Assembly: GCA_014730235.1 (NCBI GenBank)
Contig: WJIO01000218.1
Location: forward strand, 1 to 10,163
DNA length: 10,163 bases
Direction: 5' to 3'
From: Candidatus Poribacteria bacterium
Lineage (GTDB): Bacteria; Poribacteria; DTPJ01; WJIO01
Under the pieces are notes generated by a model that had not been told where the DNA came from, searched no databases, and saw only the letters and a list, made by a program, of their open reading frames with translations. The translations under genes were made by a program, and so were the position numbers. Position 1 is the first letter of the stretch. Each line of letters begins with the position of its first letter. Of this stretch, positions 1-6,465 are shown piece by piece.

Positions 1-77
1 CTGATATTTCTAAAATTAACTAAAACCAGATGTTGCAGTGCTTAAAGAGACACTAGCAAATGAAAATGCTATCAGGC

Positions 78-146
78 TGTCATTCCTGCGAAACTCTTAT
101 TCCTTTTTGCTCAAGCTTTTTCAAAAAGCTTGAAGCAGGAACGACA
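78..146. repeat. Nested palindromic intergenic element
   Basis: The outer arms TGTCATTCCTGC (78-89) and GCAGGAACGACA (135-146) are inverted copies with one mismatch, which becomes a G-U pair in minus-strand RNA. Inside lies a near-perfect palindrome, TCAAGCTTTTT (111-121) and AAAAAGCTTGA (123-133), around a single C. The outer arm has the look of dispersed REP-like palindromes in many bacterial genomes (TCATTCCTGC...GCAGGAATGA). No T-run follows on either strand, so it is a poor terminator. Only one copy is in the window, so dispersal is inferred. Confidence 0.6.
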
Positions 147-444
147 AATTTTGTAATTTACCATAATTATAAAGGTATTTTCTAAACACATTTTTCATTT
201 TTTAACGATTACTTATTAGATAATTAAAACTACCAATCAGCATGGTTTTTAGAAAAAAATTAGAATATCGGAATAAAAAAACATATGAATTTGTTCAACT
301 ATAGGAAAGATATATTTTAACTAACGAAAGCCCATAATTTTTATAATTTCCCAAAAACTGCAATGGTTTAACAATGTATTTAAATCTATCAAATAAATAT
401 ATTTAAAATCAAAAGATAGAGAAAAAAATATGCCGCCCGTTCAA

Positions 445-473
445 GCAGAGGCTTTGTAACCTCTGCCTTTTTT
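445..473 (+). terminator. Rho-independent terminator-like hairpin
   Basis: GCAGAGG (445-451) pairs with CCTCTGC (460-466) across an 8-nt loop, followed directly by CTTTTTT and then ATT. This is the classic intrinsic terminator layout on the plus strand. No coding gene lies before it within the window, so it would end an upstream transcript with a long untranslated tail, a small RNA, or a leader of the ABC transporter mRNA. The loop and left arm (448-459) also form a perfect 12-bp inverted repeat with 483-494, so an alternative fold exists. Confidence 0.65.
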
Positions 474-494
474 ATTAAGACCTTACAAAGCCTC
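448..494. repeat. 12-bp inverted repeat overlapping the terminator hairpin
   Basis: GAGGCTTTGTAA (448-459) and TTACAAAGCCTC (483-494) are perfect inverted copies. The left copy uses bases from the left arm and loop of the 445-466 hairpin, so the two structures exclude each other. On the plus strand the second copy is made after the U-run, which is late for a termination decision. On the minus strand it would be made first. The role is unknown. Confidence 0.55.
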
Positions 495-544
495 ATTATA
501 AATAATCCTCCAAAATTTTCTTTTCAAATTTACCAATATCCTTA

Positions 545-587
545 TGCCTTTCGGATTCTCTTTAGAGAAAAGTTTTTTATCCGGGCA
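545..587 (+). promoter_or_regulatory. Folded 5' leader segment before the ABC transporter
   Basis: TGCC (545-548) pairs with GGCA (584-587) and CGGAT (552-556) with ATCCG (579-583), with a TTT bulge on the left. Inside, TCTC (557-560) and GAGA (565-568) close a TTTA loop, followed by a T6 run (573-578). The structure sits about 16 nt before the Shine-Dalgarno site of the transporter. It could be a leader control element or chance pairing in AT-rich DNA. It matches no riboswitch class I know. Confidence 0.3.
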
Positions 588-602
588 TTTAAATAAAACA
601 AA

Positions 603-608
603 AAGGAG
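603..608 (+). promoter_or_regulatory. Ribosome binding site with unusually long spacer
   Basis: AAGGAG at 603-608 is a strong Shine-Dalgarno match, but it lies 14 nt before the ATG at 623. Other genes in the window use about 7 nt. An in-frame TAA at 611-613 rules out a longer frame from further upstream. The only in-frame codon at normal distance is ATT at 614, a rare start codon. ATG at 623 is still the best call. Confidence 0.5.
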
Positions 609-622
609 AATAAATTTTTGTT

Positions 623-2920
623 ATGTCATCTACAAAAGATGAACCACTTCTGGTAGGTTCAAAAAATGAGTTGCCAGAACTGGTTCAAGAGGAATTTGAC
701 AGCATATTAACAAATCAAGAAGATGTTAAAGTAGCTGTTGCCAGCGACATGGATTTGAATGGCAATTACGAAGATAGCTGGCTTCTGGCAACTGATAAAA
801 GAATTGTTGTTCTTAGTGGCAATCACAATAAAAAACCTGAATTGGTTCATGAGCTACCATTAGTGGATGTAGATTCCATAATACTAAAAAACTACGTGGG
901 AAATGGGCTTTTAGAAGTCCAGACCAAAGGAAAGGCAAAAGAATTATTACGTTTTTCCAAGACGGCTTATAATAGCAGTGAAATTTCCGAAGTTCCAAAA
1001 GTTGTTGATGAAATTCGGGAACAAAACGGTTATAAAGTTGAAGGTAGCAACAACCATTACAATGGGCATGAGCGTGGAAATAGAAAGGTGCGGCGTTGTG
1101 AAAAATGCGGTAATATAATACGTCGTGGCAACCTTTGTCCTAACTGTCTTGACAAGCATACACTTTTGGCCAGGCTATTTGGCTATCTAAAGCCATACTG
1201 GTATATAGCTGCTATAGCTTTTGCTTTATCAGTGGTAACCGTTGGACTGGGAAGGTTAATACCTCCCATGATAACCAAACAGCTAATTGACAGGGTTTTT
1301 AAGCCCATAGAAGCTACGACCAATAATCAAAGACTCTACCTGCTTAATGTATTTGTGTTAGCTTTAATCGGAATACATATCTTTAACACTTTGTTAGGCA
1401 CAGGCAGAACCTACATGATGAGATGGCTGGGTAACAAAGTTATCTTCGATCTCAGGACGTCAGCTTACCAATACCTTCAGCAGCTTTCCCTTAGCTTTTA
1501 TAACAAAAAACAAACAGGACGTCTCATATCCAGGGTATCCAACGATACCGGAAGGTTGCAAAGATTCATTGTCAGCGGCATACAGGAACTTCTCATGAAC
1601 GTTTTGCTGTTGACTGGTATGTGTATTGTGCTATTTGTTACAAACTGGCGACTGGCAGCTTTGACTTTAATACCTATACCTGTTCTGGTAACAGGTTCCA
1701 TTATATTCGGTAAAAAGATGCACCGGGTTTATCACAAAGTCTGGAGAAGAATGGCCGGTATTTCTGCTATCCTCGCTGATACTATACCCGGTGTCCGTGT
1801 TGTAAAAGCCTTTGCATCAGAGGATAGAGAAATAAACCGATTCAATACACAAAACGAAGAACATTTCAGTTCCAGCATGCGAGCCGCCAAGTTAAGTACA
1901 ATTTACTTCCCAATCATGGGCTTTGCCACGTTTGCTGGTGGGATAATAATAAGATGGTTTGGCGGTAGAGATATAATTACCGGTAACATGACTCTAGGTG
2001 AGTTAATGCTCTTTATGAGCTATATGTGGATGTTCTACGGCCCCATCAAAGGCCTTACCAGACTTAACCACATGATGCAAAGAGCAGCCGCAGCCGCCGA
2101 GAGGGTCTTTGAAATTCTCGATGCCCAGCCTGAGGTTGATGACAAAAAAGACGCAATTGAACTACCAACGATAAAAGGTGATGTGGAATTTAAAAATGTG
2201 GTTTTCAGTTATGATGACGAAAAGAACGCCCTGGACGGTATCAGCTTTAAGGTAAAAGCCGGTGAAATGGTTGGTCTTTCAGGTCCCAGCGGTGCAGGTA
2301 AAACCACCCTTATTAATATGATAAGCAGGTTTTATGATGCCAAAGAGGGATCAATATACATTGATGGATACAACATTAAAGATGTAAAAATGAAATCCCT
2401 CAGGGATCAGATCGGCGTTGTATTACAAAACCCATTTCTTTTCCGGGGCACTATTGCCGAAAATATAGCATACGGCAGACCTGATGCCTCTATAGAAGAA
2501 GTGGTAGCTGCGGCAAAAGCCGCCAACGCCCATGACTTTGTCATAGGTTTTCCTGATGGCTACGATACGATGGTAGGAGAACGTGGTACAGGCCTATCCG
2601 GTGGTGAAAAGCAGCGCATTTCCATTGCCAGGGCCATATTAAAGAACCCGCGTATCCTCATTCTGGACGAAGCTACTTCATCTGTGGATACTGAAACAGA
2701 GGCCCTTATCCAATCGGCTATTGAGCGATTAATCGAAGGCCGTACAACCTTTGCTATTGCTCATAGACTTTCAACACTGCGAAAGTCCGATAAACTTATA
2801 ATACTTGATAAGGGTGAAATAGTGGAACAGGGAACCCATGATGAGCTAATAGAAAATGATGGACTATATAAACGCCTTGTAGACTTACAATCACAGCTTT
2901 CAAAGATGAAAGCTGTTTAA
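623..2920 (+). CDS. ABC exporter half-transporter with PH-like and zinc-ribbon N-terminus
   Basis: The protein has 765 residues. Residues about 25-135 form a bacterial PH-like domain (LLATDKRIVVL at 54-64). A zinc ribbon follows with C159, C162, C172 and C175 (CEKC and CPNC). Residues about 185-475 are a type-I exporter membrane domain with roughly six helices. Residues about 518-760 are the ATPase: Walker A GPSGAGKT (554-561), Q-loop Q602, signature LSGGE (658-662), Walker B with D682 and catalytic E683, and H-loop H714, all intact. It should work as a homodimeric ATP-driven exporter in the inner membrane. The substrate is unknown. The extra N-terminus of about 180 residues is absent from ordinary MsbA/BmrA-type exporters (around 580-600 residues). 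Together with the DUF1854 gene downstream it matches, from memory, the family named 'cyanophycin metabolism-associated ABC transporter'. No cyanophycin gene is in the window, so that link is not supported here. Confidence 0.93.
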   Translation: MSSTKDEPLLVGSKNELPELVQEEFDSILTNQEDVKVAVASDMDLNGNYEDSWLLATDKRIVVLSGNHNKKPELVHELPLVDVDSIILKNYVGNGLLEVQTKGKAKELLRFSKTAYNSSEISEVPKVVDEIREQNGYKVEGSNNHYNGHERGNRKVRRCEKCGNIIRRGNLCPNCLDKHTLLARLFGYLKPYWYIAAIAFALSVVTVGLGRLIPPMITKQLIDRVFKPIEATTNNQRLYLLNVFVLALIGIHIFNTLLGTGRTYMMRWLGNKVIFDLRTSAYQYLQQLSLSFYNKKQTGRLISRVSNDTGRLQRFIVSGIQELLMNVLLLTGMCIVLFVTNWRLAALTLIPIPVLVTGSIIFGKKMHRVYHKVWRRMAGISAILADTIPGVRVVKAFASEDREINRFNTQNEEHFSSSMRAAKLSTIYFPIMGFATFAGGIIIRWFGGRDIITGNMTLGELMLFMSYMWMFYGPIKGLTRLNHMMQRAAAAAERVFEILDAQPEVDDKKDAIELPTIKGDVEFKNVVFSYDDEKNALDGISFKVKAGEMVGLSGPSGAGKTTLINMISRFYDAKEGSIYIDGYNIKDVKMKSLRDQIGVVLQNPFLFRGTIAENIAYGRPDASIEEVVAAAKAANAHDFVIGFPDGYDTMVGERGTGLSGGEKQRISIARAILKNPRILILDEATSSVDTETEALIQSAIERLIEGRTTFAIAHRLSTLRKSDKLIILDKGEIVEQGTHDELIENDGLYKRLVDLQSQLSKMKAV
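2893..2916 (+). other. Hairpin at the 3' end of the ABC transporter gene
   Basis: ACAGCTTTC (2893-2901) and GAAAGCTGT (2908-2916) are perfect 9-bp inverted arms around the 6-nt loop AAAGAT. The hairpin lies in the last codons of the transporter gene (residues around QLSKMKA) and is followed by TTTAA, which includes the stop codon. The U-run is too short for a confident terminator. It stands 14 bp before the larger palindrome at 2931-2962. Confidence 0.4.
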
Positions 2921-2930
2921 GGTATATTTT

Positions 2931-2962
2931 TATAGCGGGAATAGAATTCTATTCCCGCTATA
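2931..2962. terminator. Perfect 32-bp palindrome between ABC transporter and DUF1854 genes
   Basis: The half-site TATAGCGGGAATAGAA (2931-2946) is followed immediately by its exact reverse complement (2947-2962). In RNA it would form a long stem with a GC-rich core. The plus-strand sequence after it is TCTGTTTTAAA, only a weak U-run, so termination is probably partial. It may instead protect the upstream mRNA 3' end and set a lower level for the second gene. A perfect palindrome could also be a protein binding site. Confidence 0.5.
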
Positions 2963-2987
2963 TCTGTTTTAAATCGAGGGAAAAACG

Positions 2988-3506
2988 ATGCCAGTATATG
3001 ATATTAAGGACGAAATTAACAAATTAGACCCAAATAAAATACAGATATATAAAGACGAAATGAACCGTCTTATGTTGAAAATGGAGGGAGAGGAAGAAGA
3101 TCAGGAAATTGCAGCTTCTATGGATTTTCCTCTAAGTAATCCTGAACGCTTTATATCAATCCTAACCTTAAAAGACGGTAAAAAGGATAAGGAAATAGGG
3201 GTAATAGACAACATAAGAAAACTCGATTCAAAATCCAGAAAGATTTTGAAAGAAGAATTAAAATGGACTTACTACATGCCCAGAATTACAAAAATAAACT
3301 ATCTCAAAGAAGATCACGGCATAATGCAGTTTGATGTTGAAACAGATAAAGGTCACAGGGAATTTGAAACAAGATACAAAGAGGACATAAGAAGGCTATC
3401 CGGCACTCGGGTAATTATAAGAGATGCTGACGGTAACAGGTACGAAATAAAGGACTATACAAAACTTGATCCCCGAAGCATAAGCCTGATCGATAACGAA
3501 ATATAA
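2988..3506 (+). CDS. DUF1854 family protein, partner of the ABC exporter
   Basis: The protein has 172 residues. It starts at ATG 2988, with GAGGG 7 nt before it. It matches my memory of the DUF1854 family: a middle block around MDFPLSNPERFISI (45-58), then EIGVIDNIRKLD (69-80), EELKWTYYMPRI (89-100), ETDKGHREF (118-126) and the C-terminal hallmark DADGNRYEI (146-154) followed by LDPRS. There is no signal peptide and no membrane helix, so it should be a soluble cytoplasmic protein. The acidic, lysine-rich first 45 residues look poorly conserved. It follows the ABC exporter gene after a 67-bp gap holding a large hairpin, and in the family this pairing is common. The biochemical role is unknown; an accessory to the exporter is inferred from the gene pairing. 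Confidence 0.75.
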   Translation: MPVYDIKDEINKLDPNKIQIYKDEMNRLMLKMEGEEEDQEIAASMDFPLSNPERFISILTLKDGKKDKEIGVIDNIRKLDSKSRKILKEELKWTYYMPRITKINYLKEDHGIMQFDVETDKGHREFETRYKEDIRRLSGTRVIIRDADGNRYEIKDYTKLDPRSISLIDNEI

Positions 3507-3520
3507 AAATCGGGTTAAGA

Positions 3521-4603
3521 TCAATAAGGATAATAACTAACAGCAGTATCGAACATGGACACAATGTTCTCAGGCGGCGTTCCGGCCTGGATAGCATGAG
3601 ATGGGCCTAGTATATACCCGCCGTCTTTACCCAGAGTCTTTATAAGCATTTTCACCTCCCGTTTTACATCATCCGGACTGCCAAAGGGCAAAGTTGTCTG
3701 GACACTTACTCCCCCTTGAAAGCACAAAGATTCACCATATCGGGTTTTTAGTTCCAATGGATCCATGCCATCTGCGCTGAACTGAAGTGCCTGTAAAACA
3801 TCTATACCCATATCTATAAGACCCGGCACAGCCTCCATTACCGATCCGTCGCTGTGATATATAACCTTTGCGCCAAATTCATGTATTACTTTGTTAAGCC
3901 TTTCGTGATGAGGCTTGATAAATTCCTCCCACATTTCCAGAGGTATCAGAAGCCCACGCTGATCTCCAATATCATCGGCAGTAAAGGCCAGGTCTATTTT
4001 CCCCTTTGCGGCTGAAAGCATTCTCCTGAAATATTCAACATAAAAATCCGCTACCCTTCGCATAATCTCATGAACCAGATCAGGATTCAGCAGAAAATCC
4101 ATAAGCATCTGCTCAAATCCCCGCATATACCAGGAAGTCTCCAGTATATTGCCATTGGCTATCATAATGCAGAATTTCCGCTGGGATTGAATATCAGCAA
4201 TGCGCTGAGGTATTACGGAATAATCAAACCATTCAGGCCTGGGCCATGTATGTTTATCCAGTCCATCCAGATCTTTGATATCCTTAAGTGGATAGTAGTA
4301 TATCTCACTGTAGCTGGCAGGGCCATAGCTTATGGGCTTGCGATCCACACCCCAGATGTCCTTGCCGCTTTCCAGCGATGGCCCGATATAATCAGGGCCA
4401 ACAGACTTTATATCCAGTATTGGTGACAGATAATCATTGACGGTTATACACCTTTCCCGCCTGAGATATTCCCCCAGGGTCTTCATAGCCGGAGGATTGA
4501 TCCCTGAGCAGACCATAGCTATGGGTATTCTGTCAGTTTCTTTGTGTTCTAAAGCCAGCTTAACTCGTTCGCGACTTGATAATGTTTCTTTTAGTTTCGG
4601 CAT
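3521..4603 (-). CDS. UroD-superfamily protein (methyltransferase-like), H-x-D type
   Basis: The chosen start is ATG 4603, giving 360 residues. GAGGG lies 7 nt before it, inside the last codons of the beta-helix gene. An upstream in-frame ATG at 4636 would add 11 residues and overlap that gene by 29 bp. The N-terminus SSRERVKLALEHKETDRIPI (9-28) is typical of the MtaA/CmuA-like branch of the uroporphyrinogen decarboxylase superfamily. The HemE signature with RQAGRY is absent, so it is not a heme-pathway enzyme. Key sites are TADDIGDQ (208-215), YHSDGSV (249-255), FQGGVSVQ (295-302) and GPSHAIQAGTPPENI (333-347). Where MtaA/MtbA enzymes bind zinc with His-x-Cys and a distal Cys, this protein has H250, D252 and, by eye alignment, H336. 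It is probably cytoplasmic. The substrate is unknown. It is a paralog of the protein encoded at 6466-7431. Confidence 0.85.
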   Translation of the reverse strand: MPKLKETLSSRERVKLALEHKETDRIPIAMVCSGINPPAMKTLGEYLRRERCITVNDYLSPILDIKSVGPDYIGPSLESGKDIWGVDRKPISYGPASYSEIYYYPLKDIKDLDGLDKHTWPRPEWFDYSVIPQRIADIQSQRKFCIMIANGNILETSWYMRGFEQMLMDFLLNPDLVHEIMRRVADFYVEYFRRMLSAAKGKIDLAFTADDIGDQRGLLIPLEMWEEFIKPHHERLNKVIHEFGAKVIYHSDGSVMEAVPGLIDMGIDVLQALQFSADGMDPLELKTRYGESLCFQGGVSVQTTLPFGSPDDVKREVKMLIKTLGKDGGYILGPSHAIQAGTPPENIVSMFDTAVSYYPY

Positions 4604-4607
4604 AATA

Positions 4608-6461
4608 TTACCCTCGGGGGCCGGCGTTGCTGACATCCAGAGGATTTATACCCAGCTTTTTAACAGGTGAATCAGGGTCAAATAAAATTTTTCCGTCCTT
4701 ATATTCTACCAGCATGGGATCAGAAACCACATTCTTTTTGGCAAAATTAATGGATGATTCACCGGCATCAGAGTAATTATTCATACGCTTCCCCACTATC
4801 TTACCTTTTCCGCTGAATATTACGTTATTTTTCAGTTTAGAAATGCCGTCAATGTTTGTAAAGGTTATGCTTCCGGTAGCGTAGATGACGTTTTTCTCAA
4901 CGGTATACTCAGAAGATTTGGGGAATGTGAGGACAGCATCACCATCATAAACGAAGACATTATTGCGGATGGTGTTATCTACAGCCATGTGATTATGTGA
5001 AGGTCTGGCCACATTTACTGACACGTTGTTTTCCACGACACAGCCGGTGCTGCGTTCATCCAGGTAATAAGCAGAGGCCCCATAACCCCCTGTGTCCTCA
5101 ATATCATAGATGAAGTTCTGGCTTAACCTGAGGTTATCTCCAGCGAAGCAGTATATCCCCGCACCATCATGAAGCATCTGCATTGCCCGGTATATGCGGT
5201 TATAGGAAATATCATGACCAGGGCCGCCACAGGTGATGGCCGAATAGGGTGTATCATGGATCTCGTTGTGATTATATATTCCATCAGTACCGCCACCTAC
5301 CAGACCTATAGCGCTTGGATAAAGCAATCCCACATGATGAATACGGTTATCGGTAACATGACATCCAGCCGCCCTGATCCCGCAGGCTCCGACGTGGTGA
5401 ATGTGACATCCCTGAATGTGAATTTTGCTGTTGTTGACTTTAATACCCTGTCCTGCGGCGTTAGACACTTGAATGGACTGAAGAAAACAGTCCATGCTAT
5501 TGGTTATATTGACAGCACCGTCAAACCTTCCTGCACCAAAGCCACCGGCTATCAATGGAGTTGTGGTAACTTCAAAAGACAACCCGTAAATAGCAATGTC
5601 CTTTAAAGGATTTTCTTTTTCTCCCTGTACAATAATTATAGATTCCATCACCGGTGCAATGGCCCTTGCCTCTTTCATGTCCTCACCAGGCAGAGGCCAG
5701 TATACTAGCTTTCCTTCTGCCCGATCCAGATACCACTGCCCCGGCTGGGTCATTCCCTGACGAAGGTTCCAAACAACGTATTTCTTCACATCGAAGGCCC
5801 CGGCCGGATGTCCGGTGGGTGTAGCAAATGTCATAATGTTATTCTCAAAATCAACTTCCTTTACCCCTACCGTAGACTCGTCCCACATATGATAAACGGT
5901 TACTTCAGCATTTTCAGGAACAAACCATTCTCCCATGTCTTTAGGGTGGAATTTCATGGTTGTCAGTTCTTCATCAGTAGGTTTACGCTTCCAGCCACCT
6001 CCGGTGGTGGACATCCATGGAACATCAAACACGCTCAGATGCTTAAATGTTCCCTCCTCCGGCAGTCGGGAACGAGGGCAAAAGCGACCATTTACCACCA
6101 ACGCCCGAAAATCCCAATCACCTTCCTTAACACCGGGAAGCTCAACAGAATAGAATTTATCTCCGTCCTTTTCCCAGCCTGAAATTTCCCTGCCGCCGTA
6201 GAACACAGGTTCAGCGTCAGAATCAGCTTCAATAACCAATCCATTGTCCCGATTATCCAACATCACTGGTTTATCCAGGAAATACTCACCGTCTTTAACA
6301 ACTATTCTTCTGGGGCTGGATACACCTATCTTCCGGGCTTCATTTACGGCTGTCTGAAGATCGTTGCCATCAGGTGAAACATAAAAAATCGCATCCTGGC
6401 TTGCAACGAATGACAGACAGGCTACCGTTAAAGATGCAAACACACTGTAAGTCAAAAACAT
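4608..6461 (-). CDS. Exported right-handed parallel beta-helix protein (GH141-like)
   Basis: The protein has 617 residues. ATG 6461 has GAGG 7 nt before it, inside the end of the preceding UroD-like gene. The first 21 residues are a hydrophobic export signal without the usual positive charges, with likely cleavage near FVAS-Q. FYVSPDGND (26-34) opens the mature domain. The segment around PVFYGGREISGW (85-96) and RALVVNGRFCPRSRLP (119-134) is typical of large beta-helix carbohydrate-active proteins such as GH141. Residues about 285-560 show the repeated N/H/G-rich coils (for example GCHIHHVGACGI and ENNVSVNV), and HDGAGIY (431-437) is family-typical. The C-terminus SDPMLVEY...DPDSPVKKLG is the usual end motif. 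It is probably a periplasmic or secreted glycan-active enzyme. Linkage and substrate cannot be read from the sequence, and GH141 membership is from memory. It sits between two UroD-like genes with 4-bp gaps on both sides. Confidence 0.85.
   Translation of the reverse strand: MFLTYSVFASLTVACLSFVASQDAIFYVSPDGNDLQTAVNEARKIGVSSPRRIVVKDGEYFLDKPVMLDNRDNGLVIEADSDAEPVFYGGREISGWEKDGDKFYSVELPGVKEGDWDFRALVVNGRFCPRSRLPEEGTFKHLSVFDVPWMSTTGGGWKRKPTDEELTTMKFHPKDMGEWFVPENAEVTVYHMWDESTVGVKEVDFENNIMTFATPTGHPAGAFDVKKYVVWNLRQGMTQPGQWYLDRAEGKLVYWPLPGEDMKEARAIAPVMESIIIVQGEKENPLKDIAIYGLSFEVTTTPLIAGGFGAGRFDGAVNITNSMDCFLQSIQVSNAAGQGIKVNNSKIHIQGCHIHHVGACGIRAAGCHVTDNRIHHVGLLYPSAIGLVGGGTDGIYNHNEIHDTPYSAITCGGPGHDISYNRIYRAMQMLHDGAGIYCFAGDNLRLSQNFIYDIEDTGGYGASAYYLDERSTGCVVENNVSVNVARPSHNHMAVDNTIRNNVFVYDGDAVLTFPKSSEYTVEKNVIYATGSITFTNIDGISKLKNNVIFSGKGKIVGKRMNNYSDAGESSINFAKKNVVSDPMLVEYKDGKILFDPDSPVKKLGINPLDVSNAGPRG
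4611..4615 (-). promoter_or_regulatory. Ribosome binding site that sets the UroD-like start at 4603
   Basis: On the minus strand GAGGG ends 7 nt before the ATG at 4603 and lies in the final codons of the beta-helix gene, whose TAA occupies 4610-4608. This favours 4603 over the ATG at 4636 and implies translational coupling between the two genes. Confidence 0.7.
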
Positions 6462-6465
6462 TTAT

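Larger units (their letters stand above)
1..622. other. AT-rich non-coding region upstream of the ABC transporter
   Basis: No reading frame of useful length with a ribosome binding site was found on either strand in these 622 bases. The composition is clearly more AT-rich than in the genes that follow. It contains three structured segments, listed separately: the nested palindrome at 78-146, the terminator-like hairpin at 445-473 and the leader fold at 545-587. The stretch 150-430 is low-complexity A/T sequence in which I see no convincing promoter or gene. Confidence 0.7.

Noticed and set aside
285-320. An 11-codon frame starting at ATG 285 (MNLFNYRKDIF).
   Set aside because: There is no convincing ribosome site, it is very short, and it lies in AT-rich sequence where such frames arise by chance.
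430-459. A nine-codon frame (MPPVQAEAL) as an attenuation leader peptide.
   Set aside because: There is no run of regulatory codons and only a weak ribosome site. It is kept only as part of the leader observation.
4604-4636. ATG at 4636 as start of the second UroD-like gene.
   Set aside because: It would overlap the beta-helix gene by 29 bp and lacks the strong ribosome site that serves ATG 4603.
5169-5606. A 145-codon plus-strand frame opposite the beta-helix gene, and similar frames opposite the other minus-strand genes.
   Set aside because: No ribosome site and no protein-like motifs. These are mirror frames of strongly supported genes.
6399-6461. Lipoprotein signal in the beta-helix protein (LTVAC).
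   Set aside because: T at -3 does not fit the usual lipobox, which prefers L, V or I there. A standard signal peptide cut after FVAS fits better.
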